Assembly: GCF_014633365.1 (NCBI RefSeq)
Contig: NC_068350.1
Location: 31,797,119-31,861,118, forward strand
DNA: 64,000 bases
Source of the DNA: Diospyros lotus
Lineage: Eukaryota; Streptophyta; Magnoliopsida; Ericales; Ebenaceae
Direction of reading: 5' to 3'
The position numbers and the translations under genes are program-made. Position 1 is the first letter of the stretch. The number at the start of each line of letters is the position of its first letter. This document shows positions 34,469-45,228 of this stretch, piece after piece. The notes under the pieces are model-generated. The model had not been told where the DNA came from and ran no database searches. It was given only the letters and a program-made list of their open reading frames with translations.

Positions 34469-34559
34469 CTGCAACGAAAAAAGTGATTTAGTGAACTTTA
34501 ATTTTCGACTTGTGAATGAATATATGGAACTAAAATGCTAATAACGACATTTATACTAC

Positions 34560-34610
34560 CTCATTTGTAGGAGAAGACTTGCCAGACTTATTGCAAGCCT
34601 TAGTAGGGTC
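34560..34610 (-). other. Candidate internal exon c
   Basis: A 51 base, 17-codon segment DPTKACNKSGKSSPTNE lies between acceptor AAATAG and donor AATGAG|GTAGTA. It begins and ends in phase 0, matching the exon at 37182-37294 on one side and exon d on the other. Confidence 0.4.
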
Positions 34611-34784
34611 CTATTTCTTCTCAGAACCACAGGCTAGCATGTTAAGAAAGATGGAGACATGATCAATAAGGAAATTGTGCCCAAAATATTTTGCTTTCAA
34701 AGCTATACATCTAGATATTGTATAAAACAGCTACTTTAAAAGTTAAATAAAAATGCTAAAAAAGCACATGAAGAACTATAAATT

Positions 34785-35180
34785 GTTCTTTTTTTCTTTT
34801 TTTTTTTCTTTTTAAGGGAATATAAAGGCCGCATACATGAAGAAAACGCTGCCCCCACAGGAGGGATAGGGCTGAGGCAAGCTTAGAACAAATACTCCAA
34901 AGAGCAGACAAGCTAGGTCGACACATCCTAGCACTAACCTAACAGACACAAAGGTTTCCCCAGTAGACCAAATGAAACAATTGGAAACAAAAATACAAAT
35001 AACAACCATGATAGGGTGACTAACTGTGTGTTACTAGGGAGGAAACTGAAAGCCTAGGTGTATAGCTAAGTCGCACCAGCAAGAGGACTTGCATTGATCG
35101 GCCCAATGCTCCAAAGAGCACAATGGTGACAAGGGCACGTACTTAGGACAAACAACACCTACCTAGACACCCAAGAAATC
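34785..35180 (-). mobile_element. Retroposon-like sequence with poly-A tail
   Basis: On the minus strand a GC-richer stretch of about 380 bases ends in CCCTTAAAAAG and then a long A-rich tail (T-rich at 34785-34816 on the + strand). It has a leucine/valine/cysteine-rich open frame. The layout fits a truncated LINE or other retroposed transcript, but I recognise no domain. Confidence 0.45.
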
Positions 35181-36680
35181 AACTGATTGTACTAGCAAAT
35201 ATTTGCAAACAAAACATATAAAATAGCTGCAAATTGTTAATCCATTGAAAAATCTAGTGCCAACTTAGTGCTTAACATGAATGACATAATTCTTTTCCCA
35301 GCTCATACTCTAGTAAGAATGAAACCTAATCATTTTCTCCAAAAGCTTTCAGTACAACAGTAAATTAGAAAAGCATGCAAAATAGCAAGAAAGTTGATGA
35401 TAGAGCTGAGCTAATTTCAAGCCCTTTTCAAAAAATAACATGATAAATTTGTTTGCTCTATTTGTTGAAAACGAAAAAATAACAAGATAATTTTTTTGTT
35501 GAAAACGAAATTAATGAAGATAGATGAATTACATGTAGTGACCAACAAGAAAAAAATAAAAATCAAGAAAGGAATAATTAAAGCGAGACCATTTTCAAGC
35601 TCTAAGTCCACTCATTCGAAAGTGTTTTTATGCTCCAAACCACCATAAGTCTCCGTATTGTTATGGGACACATGAGGAGACAAATGATTTTGGAATTAAA
35701 AAAGATTATCATTTTGAATTGGTGGATCATCAATTGGTAGATCTTCCCGGAGATTTCCAAAATTGGGGAAAAATGAAGTCATTTGAGTCGCTGGAATTCA
35801 TTGTAACCTTTTATAACAGTTAATCCTACAAAGACAATAAGATATTTATTTATTTGCTTGGTATGTAATAATATTTAATTTAGAACTTAGTCATAAAAGC
35901 TTCATAGACTGCAAGAGATAATTAAGGGTTAAATGTTTTGCTAAATCACCTTCATCAAAATTACAACATTTAAATTAATTAAATGAAAATGAGGCACAAA
36001 GCAATTAATGTGACATCAAATAGTTTTCTAATATCTTCAAAATGTTTTACTAGCAACAGTAGTCATAAGTTATAATCTTTTTTGGTCAGTTAAAAAGTTT
36101 AAATAGAGGGTTTTATTCACAAAAATTAGGAGGGTTGAGGGATAATGAAATGACCACAAGAAATGATAAGAACAAATTAGTAATAGTAGTTAGAGATTTA
36201 GTATCGATAAAAAACCTATAAGTCACTTGTTTTCATTTGATATATCCATTTGTGTGTCCTTATATTCATAAAAAATCTCTTACTAATAAAAAAAATTAAA
36301 TGTCTAAACCAAGAAACTATCGCATAAATTGATATTTTCTGCTTTTCTGCTTCAATTCATTCTTGATTCCTAATTTGTCACCTTTTTTGTTGATGCGGTG
36401 TTGTGTTTTACTTTTGCTTTCCCAATATTGTTGGTTTGGACATTTGTTTTTTCTTTTTCTTAATAATATCTTAGCTTCTATAAAAAAAAATCCCAAAAAT
36501 ATATCCCTTTGATCACCCAACATATATTTGTACCAAAATTGAAATTTTAGATTAAATAAAATGAAATGATTTGGATATTCTAATTGAGAAGCTAAACTTT
36601 TTATGAAATTTGTTCTATTTGGAAATCTCTTTCACACACAACTCGTGCCATATCATTTCTTAGATTTGTCCTCAAGACAT
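35181..36680. other. AT-rich sequence, no gene recognised
   Basis: This is intron-like or intergenic sequence between candidate exons b and c. No domain, RNA or repeat stands out. Confidence 0.5.
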
Positions 36681-36683
36681 ATA

Positions 36684-36800
36684 TCGAGCAGTTGGATGAG
36701 CAATATACTAGTGTCAATTCAGTGGATTGTGAGTTCGATCTTCACCCTGCGTAAGAAGTAAAAACTCAATTTGCGATTTAGCTCCCCTGACATAATCAAA
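36684..36800 (+). mobile_element. tRNA-derived SINE-like sequence
   Basis: GAGCAGTTGGATGAGC (36685-36700) resembles a pol III A box. GTGAGTTCGATCTTCAC (about 36728-36744) resembles a B box in a T-arm-like hairpin, at tRNA-like spacing. The following 'ctgcgtaagaagtaaaaactcaatttgcgattt' parallels the sequence after the B box at 49250-49310. Confidence 0.55.
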
Positions 36801-37181
36801 GGAACAAATATCAAAGATCGCGTAAAGATGATCATCCCAATTTCTTAGACAAATTTATAATTGAGATATCCATGGCTTTAAGTTGAAAATCAAAGTTGTA
36901 GATACCTCACCTTATGTCCTTTAAGAAAAAGAAATGGTAAAACAATGAATTAGACTTTTGCGCACAACCTATAGAGAAATGAGAACTTTGTTCGAGGCCT
37001 TCAAATCAGATTGATATCCTGAAAACCCTTGAAAGCCATTAAGAAAAGGAATGAAATCATTTATCTCAAAGTCTAATAAGTAGTGAAAATTTGCGTCACA
37101 CTAAAGAAATTACTGAAGGATTAGAAAAAGAAGAAAAATAAAAAACGAATTTTGAAAGTTATTTAGAAAGAGTATATCTAC

Positions 37182-37294
37182 CGTTAAAGGGAGCTTTAAA
37201 TTTCTGTTGGTATCTCTGTTTCTCGTTTTGCTCAACGCTGGTAGGTTTTGTGTTCCCTGAGTACCTCTTGTTCTCATTTGCACAATGCCAGTTG
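37182..37294 (-). other. Candidate exon b of an unrecognised gene
   Basis: A 113 base segment lies between acceptor-like TTTGCAAAG and donor AACG|GTAGAT. It continues in phase from the ATG exon at 37687-37705 and encodes ATGIVQMRTRGTQGTQNLPA, then LSKTRNRDTNRNLKLPLT. It is basic and polar. Together the two exons give a 44-codon N-terminus ending in phase 0. Confidence 0.4.
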
Positions 37295-37686
37295 CTTTGC
37301 AAATGAAACATATATAGACACATACACACATTGACGATTAATGCTGTAATAAATGTTGAAGATATTGAAAACCCTAATTTAATTAATTTTATTTACATTT
37401 TTTCCTACCATCGAAATATCTCACAATATTCTACTCTAATATATTAAACTTCAAACAATCATACCACTATTGAGTTTTTCATTTTATTTTTTTTTTGTTT
37501 TTATTTTGTGATATATAAAACCTTGGGTAAAAACTAAAAGAACATCAATAAAATAAAGAAAATTATTCTGCACTCCGGCATCTAAGGATGGATTGGTAGA
37601 GAGAACTAGAGAAGAAAGCTGACAAAAAAGGACAATAGTTTGAGAGATTGTAGCATAGAGATTCCCAATAGAATTCAACTACTTAC

Positions 37687-37705
37687 CTTGAGGGTTCATA
37701 TCCAT
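37687..37705 (-). other. Candidate first coding exon a
   Basis: ATG GAT ATG AAC CCT CAA G precedes the strong donor GTAAGTAG, encoding MDMNPQ plus one base of a split codon. The phase matches exon b. The family is unknown to me, so the gene model a-b-c-d is a hypothesis built from splice signals and phase only. Confidence 0.4.
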
Positions 37706-38376
37706 GAAGTTTTGATAGCTAGCTATTATGCTTCCCCTAAGAGCCACCAAAAGCATGACATCACAACATAAACTAAGCAAAGTAAGAAAATACAAGGAAG
37801 CCTAAGTAAATGAAGCAATAACTAAAAACAAAAGGAGAAAGATAGATCAATGAATTCCATATGCTCTTACAGATACCAATGAGGGGATCATATCTTTGGG
37901 TTAAGAACTATATAGCTTGCACCCACAGCTTTAAGAACAACGTGATTCCATTAGTTCGAGTCTTCTCTCCTTTCATCTCCTTAGGAAATCTTCTCAATAA
38001 TTTCTTCATTGTCATCTTTGATTACTTCCCTTTCTCATGTTGGATCATGCCTTCACCTTCTCCAAAGAAGCAAGACATTCCTCAGTCATTAATGGGAAGA
38101 GAAAGTAGGCTCCTGATTACATTTTTCTTTCTTTAGAGTTAAAGAGGATTATTCTTATGGATTTGTTCCTTTAACCTTCATCTGATCCAACTGAGTTGAT
38201 AAGAGGTAGCTGCTAACCTAAGATTAACTTATAGAGTTGAGCATTCACTTTGTGAAATAAATGTCATAGATCAAGAAAGTTACTAAGTGTTTGATCCAAT
38301 CAGTTGTGGGAGGGATGACTAGATCCACAACCATTGTCCTCTTTTCTCATAAAATCTATGGATTTAACATTTCCTC
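37706..38376. other. Spacer upstream of candidate exon a
   Basis: A + strand open frame at 37861-38136 has no recognisable domain. This could be a promoter/5' leader region on the minus strand. Nothing else is supported. Confidence 0.4.
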
Positions 38377-39429
38377 TGTAATGTCCCGGTTTTTGAGGAA
38401 AATTATGTTGTGTGAGGAAGGGCTACAGTAAATGAAGTTAAAAAGGGAGGAAAAGTCAAAGAGATGATGTGTTGAAATCTTAGGAAGTCAAAATGGGCAT
38501 ATGATATAGGGTGAAATTCTTCTAAATAGGTGAGGAAGCTATACTTGATGTTGAATAGTCTAAGACAAAGGATGAATGAGTAGCCAAGCCAAAGGAAGTC
38601 ATGCATAGTCAAAGTAAGAGAAAGAAATTTCAAAGGAGATTGAGATAGGGGGAAAAATTAAAGTCAAGGGAAGAAGCAAAGGTGAAAGTCAAAGCAAGAG
38701 AAATTTGAAAAGTCAAAAAGTGGAGCAAAATGTATATATATATTTATGCTATGGGATTGTGGTATTTATAAATGTTGAAATGTGGGATTCTGAGTTTTAG
38801 GATTATTATATAGGAATTATGACTTAAGATAAATAAGAAAATAGGATAAGTATAATTAAAAGGAGTAAGTGAGGCATGAGGAATCAAAGGAAATTGGGAG
38901 AGAGAGATAGAGGGTCGATGCAATTGGGAGGAAAAAGTTAGGGCTTCCAAATCTTCTTCTTCTTCTCCCTTTTCCTTGATCATCAAAGGTTCAAGAAGGT
39001 TGTGTGCAAGTAAGGAGTTGTTTCATTATCTTGCTCTTCCTCTCTAGTTGGATTTTCCCTTGTTTTGAAGGAAGTTTGAGGACTTCTTCTCTTGTGGTAA
39101 TTTCTTCAAGTTAAAAGCAAAGGAGAAACATAATAAGTCAAGTTCTAATCTCTCCTTGAGCCCTTTAACTTTGAAATCAAAGAGTCTTTGTGATTTAATC
39201 ACCAAAAACATCTTAGTTTTGGAAAGGAGTTATTGGAAAGTATCTATGTAGAAAGAATTGTAAATCTCTCTTAAACCTTGTCTATTCTTGTTGAAGTGTT
39301 TTGGAACTCAAAATAGGGTTTGTTCTACCCTATAATCCAATAAGAATGGTGTAATCCTTATTAAGGTGTAGACCATACAAGCATTTTTGGAGAAGCTTGC
39401 ATGTTGGTGTGCAATTTCAGGTGGCAAGG

Positions 39430-39585
39430 CATTCTATCGTCGACAAATGCTTAAGAAACTATCAACTGTTTGGCTCAATAGGGGAAAATTATCAATCATT
39501 TTTGGAAGGCTATGGACCATTTTTGCGCCCAAAATGACGAAACTGTCGACCATTTTTGGGAAGTTGTCGACCGATTCTACTATTC
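39430..39585 (+). repeat. GTCGACCATTTTTGG-like repeats in LTR E
   Basis: About five imperfect copies of a 'ct.tcgaccatttttgg' phrase lie within 150 bases. Confidence 0.6.
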
Positions 39586-40082
39586 CTCTACTACCAAAAT
39601 CAAGTTGTTTCCCAAGTGTTTCCCTCTTGAATTCACCTTTTGGATAGATGTCTTTGGGGGATAAATATGCATATTTGGGCATGTTACCGGGTTAATGTTG
39701 GGACCGTTCGAGGTTGTGAAATGGAATGCGTTTAATGTGCATGTTTTCATTTGATATGTTCTATATGTTATGTCACATATATGTTGTGGTGTTAGGGTCC
39801 GGGTTTGCAGTATCGGGGGGAGCATATGTTGTGAGTGCTTGGGCACGAGCATCTTAGGTCAGCTTGGGTATGGTCAAGCACAAGCATTGCATTGGGAGTG
39901 ATTTTCAAAGTAGGCATAGCATGGCTTGATGCCTGGTTTTATGGGGGTCGTGTATCACATCAATGCTTACATTGCCATGCATTTTCTTTGTGTTACATTG
40001 CATGGTTACTGGTGTGTGCAGTGGTTTTATCCACAGGGTATACCCACGAGCTTTAGCTCATTGTGATGTTATGATGTTGTGG

Positions 40083-40205
40083 GAATTGTGGTGGATGTGG
40101 TATGAGAGCTTGGCTCATGGGGGATATGATATTGGTGAATGTGATATGAGACTTTCGGCTCATGCTTTTGATATGAGAGCTTTAGCTTATGTTATTGATG
40201 TGCTA
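40083..40205 (+). repeat. Short tandem repeat in LTR E
   Basis: 'gatatgagagctttggctcatg' recurs about three times with variation. It is in the same slot as the repeats of LTR A and LTR B, just before the conserved 'gtagcagatttgtat' block. Confidence 0.7.
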
Positions 40206-40229
40206 ATTAGTTTATGGCTGTAGCAGATT

Positions 40230-41691
40230 TGTAACATCTCGCATTGAGCGATAGGAAGGACTAGAATAACTTACCCTGATGGGTCTACGCGAACTTCCCA
40301 AGGGTCACCCATCCTTGAGCTTCCCCATCTCAAGCACGTTTAACCCGAGAGTTTTTTGCCTACATTCAGCCCAAAAGGTATCAAGTTGGTTATTTTCTTC
40401 CTTACATATCCTCGATATATACTACCATTCTCTAGGCTCTTAAGGTATTACATTCTCCCCCTCTTGAGCACATGATGTTCTCGTCTTGCGACCTTACAAC
40501 TAGTCCCAGAGCTTCTCCCATTTGGGGGCTGCCATCCTAGAAGCCTTTCAGAAGCCACTTCTTGTACAGGTCCTTGAGCCCTAGCGCCACTCCCTGCCCT
40601 TATTGGACCGCCTTCACCAAGGGTCGGCTATGTTACCATCTATAACATCCCGCATCGAGCGATAAGAAGAATCAGAACAACTTACCTTGATTAGCCTACG
40701 CGAACTTCCCAAGGGTTTCCCATCCTTAAGCTTTCTCAGATCAAGCACGCTTAACTAATAAGTTCTTTGCCTGCATTCAGCCCAAAAGGTATCAAGCTGG
40801 TGTTGTTTCCTTCCTTACTTATCCTTGATATATACTACTCTTCTTTGGGCTCTTGGGGTATTACATTCTCCCCCCTTGAGCATATAACGTGCTCATCATG
40901 CGACTTTATAACTGGTCCTAGATCTTTTCTCCTTTAGGGGCTACCATCCTAGAAGCCTGCCAGAAGCCGCTTCTTATACAGGCCCTCGAGCCCTGGCGTC
41001 ACTCTTTGCCCTTATCGAACCGCCTTCACTAAGGGTGTTGGCTTTGATACCACCTGTAGCATCCCGCATCGAGCGATAGGAAAGATTGGAACAACTTACT
41101 TTGATGGGCTTATGGGAACTTCCCAATGGTCACTTATTCTTAAGCTTTCTCAGTTCAAACACGCTTAACCAGGGAGTTCTTTACCCGCATTCAGCCCAAA
41201 ATGTATTTAGTTGGTATTGTTTCCTTCCTTACTTATCCTCGATATGTACTACTCTTTTCTAGGCTCTTGGGGTGTTACATTCTCCCCCCTTGAGCACATG
41301 ATGTCCTTGTCATGCGACCTTACAACTGATCCCAGATCTTCTCCCATTTGGGGGTTGCCATCCTAGAAGCCTGCCAGAAACTGCTCCTTGTATAGGCCCT
41401 CGAGCCTCAGCGCCACTCCCTACCCTCATAGGATCGCCTTCACCAAGGGTCGGCTTTGATACCACCTGTAACATCTCGCATCGAGCGATAGGAAGGACCG
41501 GAATAACTCACCCTAATAGGCCTACGCGAACTTCCTAGGGGTCACCTATCCTTGAGCTGCCCCAACTCAAACACGCTTAACCCGAGAGTTCTTTGCCTAC
41601 ATTCAGCCCAAAAGGTATTCAATTGGTGTTGTTTCCTTCCTTACTTATCCTTGATATATACTACCCTTCTCTGGACTCTTAGGATATTACA
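40230..41691 (-). mobile_element. Tandem Cassandra array: four LTRs and three internal domains
   Basis: Four LTRs of 223-225 bp (40230-40452, 40641-40865, 41055-41279, 41467-41691) alternate with three internal domains of about 188 bp. The whole is flanked by AGATT at 40225-40229 and 41692-41696. On the minus strand each LTR runs TGTAATAC..GAGCC to CGAGATGTTACA and contains the 5S rRNA-like GGGTGACCCTTGGGAAGTTC. After the LTR comes TGGTATCAAAGCC, like the initiator-tRNA primer site. A purine tract GGGGGGAGAA precedes the next LTR. No protein is encoded, as expected for Cassandra. The multimer probably arose by unequal exchange between LTRs. Confidence 0.92.
40285..40375 (-). other. 5S rRNA-like segment in Cassandra LTR 1
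   Basis: On the minus strand the segment contains GTTAAACGTGCTTGAG, then GGATGGGTGACCCTTGGGAAG. These match the 5S rRNA region that holds the internal C box. Equivalent segments lie in the other three LTRs. It is part of the retroelement, not a 5S gene cluster. Confidence 0.85.
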
Positions 41692-42314
41692 AGATTTGTA
41701 TACAGGACTTTGGATGCCATTAGATGTGTACCTTATGTGGGCCTCAAGGACCATATGTGTACATTTTTGCATTTTTACATCATTGATTTGACATGGTGGT
41801 TAATGGTATGGCATGATGCATTGTGCATGGCATGAATTAGGTAAGGTTCACTTCATGAGTGAGCCATCTTCAAGCTCTGTTATCCTTCCCTTCTATATAC
41901 ATTTGTTGGGCCTTGTGACTCATATTTGCTTCTCACCATTTCAGGTACTAGTAAGGGTAAAGATGGGAATAGACCGTGTGGGTCTTGATCGTTGGGTTAG
42001 CAATGTACAGAGCTCTCCAGAACAAAATATCTTGGGGTGTCGTCTTGTTTTTTTTAAGAGGCTAGCTAAACTTTTGTGGCCTAGGCCGATTGCACTCTTT
42101 GTTCAGGGCTAGTGTATTGTAAAGAATGACAGGTATTTTATTTTGAATGTCAAAGATCATGTATGAAGGAAAATGGTGGTGGATTTTTAATGTGTGTTAT
42201 TGTAAAATGAATGTCCTTAATAGAGTTTTTATTTCTATTTCTATTCTTTTAGTGGTCCCTCCTGAATTCTTCGCTTATAGGGACTCCGGGAGTGAGTGAG
42301 CTCGGGTTTCAGCA

Positions 42315-42600
42315 ATAATGCGACCTCGCTGCGATGTTTTCAGTCTTAAGTCCATTGGGATTCGAGAGGTTGGGCTCAATCATTGGACTATTCCTAACCC
42401 AAAGCAGTCCAGATAATAGCCCAAACTGGTCCAAAAAATGCCCGTAACATTAGCCCCCCAACTCGCCGTGCGATCTTCGGAGCGTGAGCTGATGTATGCA
42501 GACCTGATTGGGCTATACAAGCTGTTAATCCACCTTCTAGAGTAATACCCGGTATTGAAAATAAATAATTTTTGATTATTTTAATTACTCCACCTTCTGG
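42315..42600 (-). mobile_element. Probable Tat-like LTR start preceded by a purine tract
   Basis: On the minus strand GAGTTGGGGGGCTAA is followed by TGTTACGGGCATTTTTTGG, the look of a polypurine tract and LTR start (LTR side about 42448 downward). It is cut off towards LTR E. The phrase 'tccaccttctagagtaatacccg' is directly repeated at about 42531 and 42590. Confidence 0.4.
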
Positions 42601-43600
42601 AGTAATACCCGCTTAATGTATCGCTTTAGGGATTCATTTGGCCTTTGTTGCAAGCTCAAACCCTTGTTGCACTGGTTGCCTTTGGAGTTCTTCAGATAAA
42701 GGAAACCCCTTCGAAGGCGTTTCCTTTGACGTCATCATTACCTATTTCTGCTCTAGCACATTTTCTATGAGGCGCTCAATATTAGACGCCTTGAGTGTTT
42801 CCTGTTCTGCTTCGTTTTTGCGAAGAGGTGGGTCGTAAGGAGCTCGTAAGTAGGTGCTTCCTGCTGTCTCTTTATACATGGGAGCTTTCCCTATCCTTCT
42901 ATCACGTTTCCTTCCCAAGTTTGTCATCTCGGGGACTTGGTTATTCGGCCATGGAGTTATAACTCTTACCCCCTGCCATGTGGTCCTTGGAGGGGTTTCT
43001 ATGGATCTCCGGTGTTCTCCCATCTTATCGGCTTGTCTCATGTGGGGAATTAGTTCACGCAGCAAAGCAATGATTCCCTGTAGTCTTCTCATATTCTTCT
43101 CATTGTTTATCTTGAGTTCATCATTCTGTTGTTTTAGTTCCTCAAAATTCTTCTATAGTTGTTCATAATTTGATAGCAGGACCATGGGTGGGGCTATCCC
43201 GGAGGGATCAGGAGGTACTAAAGCCTCCACGAGGTCTTTATTTGGAATTGAAGACTGTCCAAATGAGTGTTGTTCCTAACTAGCGGGTGCTGCATGCGGG
43301 ACTTGCTTCCCTCGTTCTATCGCATGCCTCCTCAGTCTAGTTACGTGTACTTTTTCCTGCTCTAAAAGTTCCATGCCCCCCAGTCCAATGGTCTGGTTGC
43401 CCTCGAGCGTAGGAAAGTTTTCTGAATGCACTTCATTGTCAGGGTGATCTTCTGAAAATTCTAGCACCGCAGGGTGCACCTGATTGGGGCCTTTTGTGTC
43501 TTCTATCCTAGTACGAGCGCTCCTTCAGGTGGAGTTATGCGTGTTCGTCGAATTAGCTGATCTAGTCTCATTCAGCATCTTGCGTTAAGATTGGCTTTTT
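42600..43600 (-). pseudogene. Tat-lineage gypsy gag remnant
   Basis: Minus-strand open stretches (43479-43276, 43092-42742 and after) read NNEKNMRRLQGIIALLREL, then further down SKGFPLSEELQRQP. The last phrase resembles the gag entry of Tat/Ogre-type elements, where a short P-L/F-S/T-x-E-I/L motif precedes the main gag domain. Stops lie between the stretches and the main gag domain is missing. It directly follows the primer-binding region and LTR at 43604-44519, which supports the assignment. Confidence 0.6.
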
Positions 43601-43603
43601 GCT

Positions 43604-43631
43604 GCGTTTCCCACAGATGACGCCAAATTAT
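43604..43631 (-). other. Tat-type post-LTR/primer-binding region
   Basis: On the minus strand the LTR end is followed after a few bases by TTTGGCGTCATCTGTGGGAA. This is close to the TTGGCGCCGTCTGTGGGAA phrase found just after the 5' LTR of Tat-lineage elements. Confidence 0.7.
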
Positions 43632-44519
43632 TGTTACCAAAATACAACAATACAACAATTAGAATTTTTAGGAGTGGGATGCACGTGGATGCCGTCGGCC
43701 TCGGGACTCTATCGAAGATTTGGCTGCAAAACTAAAGGGGGCTTCCGAAGGGTTCCTTCCAAAGGATGCTTCCGAAGGCTGGCTCGCAATAGGCTTCCGA
43801 AGGGTTGCTTGGGATAGGCTTCTAAAGGAGGCTTCCGAAGGGAACTTCCCTTACAGCTTCCAAATGGGGTTTCTGAAGGAAACTTAAACTTCCCCAGCAG
43901 CTTCCGAAACTCCTTTTCCAGCAGCTTCCGAATGTCCTTCTCCAGCAGCTTCCGAAGCTCCTTCCTCTGCAGCTTTCGAAGCTCCTTCCTCAGTAGCTTC
44001 CAAAGGGTTTTTGGTCCTTCCGAAGGAACTGTAGTGGACAAACAAGGATTAGAAGGCTCGCGGGATTTTTCTCCCGCGAAGGCCCTCTAATACTCAAGTC
44101 AGTAACGGAAGGAAAATAATCGCGAGGAATGGAAAAGAAGACTAAATTTTGGAAGGAAAATGAGAGAGAAATACTGATGTCCGGATCCTTTTCTGAGGGT
44201 TGAACTTGGCCTTTTATAGAGATCGAGCAGGGAGCACACGTGGCCTTTCCGAAGGCTTCCTTTTGAAGGATCCTTCCCTAGCCACTTCCAAATGGGGCTT
44301 TCGAAGGGAGCTTCCGAAGGAAACTTCCCCAGCAACTTCCGAAAGAAACTTCTTTAGCAACTTCCGAAGTTCCTTCCTTAGCAGTTTTCGAAGCTCTTTT
44401 CTCAGCAGCTTCTGAAGCTCCTTCCTCTACAGCTTCCGTAGCTCCTTCCTCAGCAGCTTTCGAATGTGGCTTTCTTGCCATGCTTGGACTTCTCGTTTTC
44501 GATTTTTTGGGGCACAACA
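43632..44519 (-). mobile_element. Tat-like LTR with internal CTTCCGAAG minisatellite
   Basis: On the minus strand it starts TGTTGTGCCCCAAAAAATCG and ends GTATTTTGGTAACA, 888 bp. A TATA box (CTCTATAAAAGGCC) lies around 44210-44222. The flank at 44520 cannot be checked for a target duplication because the other end of the element is not identified. Confidence 0.65.
43735..44480. repeat. CTTCCGAAGG-type minisatellite
   Basis: CTTCCGAAG or a near variant recurs more than twenty times in two clusters (43735-44010 and 44240-44465). Parts form regular 24-base units such as 'agcttccgaagctccttcctc'. The heptad-like K/L/R/E open frames here are products of the repeat. Confidence 0.85.
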
Positions 44520-44569
44520 CCTATTAATAAATTGCAAGTGTATGAGGTTAGGTAACTTCACATTCATAG

Positions 44570-44793
44570 GCTAAATAGATGAAACAACTTTAAAAAATCG
44601 TAGAAATCGCACAACGAAAATGGGTGGATTAGTATTAAGCATGTTTTAGGCAAACTGCGGGAACTTGCAATGCAGTTTTCGTGAATCAAACCAGACCGTG
44701 CGGTTTGCTTTGACAAAAAAAATCACACATGCGATTTGGCGTATTAAAAATGCCAAAAATCAGTCAAACCACACTATACACACCCTTAATTAT
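44570..44793. mobile_element. Possible MITE fragment
   Basis: The right end 'actatacacaccctta' and the internal phrases 'ccgtgcggtttgctttga' and 'gcgatttggcgtatta' resemble hAT-type miniature elements with GTGCGGTTT motifs. The left end is not clear. Confidence 0.35.
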
Positions 44794-44794
44794 A

Positions 44795-45224
44795 GCAACA
44801 AATAAGGCAGAGATACAACATGACTCTAATACCAATTGTGAGAAAATGTATAAAATATACACATTCATCTCCGGCCATTATTTGTATGCAAAAGAACTGT
44901 TGCAATTGATTTGGATACTTCCTATCAATGAGCCAATTGTGCATTGATGGTATATGCTCTTAGATTTACTCTTGATTGGGGACCCAAATTACTTTCTATA
45001 TTTTATGTATATTTTTCAATAGAGGAACCCCTCTATTTATAGACAAAACAATATCTATCTTCTTTCAAAACTAATTCCATCAAATTAGTTTGAATTCAAT
45101 TTAAAAAATAATTATCACTCTTTAACTAGTGAATAAATATCAAGAAATAAATCTTAATGGTTTAAATGGTATTTATTAATAAATAGGACCACCTAATAGA
45201 TAATTATTCTAATAAATAATTACA
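44795..45224 (-). mobile_element. Copia-type LTR with primer-binding site, truncated
   Basis: On the minus strand a short LTR of about 385 bp (start TGTAATTATTTATTAG near 45222) contains TCTATAAATAGAGGGG and ends CTCACA at 44837. It is followed by TTGGTATTAGAGTC, like the initiator-tRNA primer site. The internal region stops near 44795. Confidence 0.55.
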
Positions 45225-45228
45225 ATGC

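Larger units (their letters stand above)
26243..38280 (+). repeat. Copy 1 of a 12 kb near-identical direct duplication
   Basis: From GTATCACAAC at 26243 to the window end equivalent at 38280, this block matches 51967-64000 with an offset of about 25720. All enclosed features, including the solo LTR and its TSD, are in both copies. The match cannot be followed past 38280 because the second copy leaves the window. Confidence 0.95.
38377..42314 (+). mobile_element. Long gypsy-type LTR E, interrupted by the Cassandra array
   Basis: It starts TGTAATGTCCCGG at 38377. Homology with LTR A and B is clear at 39900-40020 ('atggcttgatgcctggttttatgggggtc'), at 41692-41760 after the Cassandra array ('gatttgtatacaggactttggatgcc') and at 41800-41960. 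The right end, near a GC-rich 'gggactccgggag' block, is uncertain; 42311-42314 is my best estimate. I could not find a matching target duplication (left flank TCCTC), so it may be truncated or part of a larger element. Without the array its length is about 2.47 kb. Confidence 0.7.

Noticed and set aside
37861..38136. 91-codon open frame on the + strand
   Set aside because: I recognise no family, and it lies just upstream of a candidate minus-strand first exon. It cannot be supported from sequence alone.
40230..41691. Genuine 5S rRNA gene cluster
   Set aside because: Only part of the 5S sequence is present and diverged. LTR ends, primer site, purine tract and a TSD show that it is Cassandra.
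43735..44480. Heat-shock element array
   Set aside because: Heat-shock elements need TTC and GAA separated by two bases; here TTC and GAA are separated by one.
43709..44520. Coiled-coil-like K/L/R/E repeats on the minus strand
   Set aside because: They are the translation of the 24-base CTTCCGAAG minisatellite inside an LTR.
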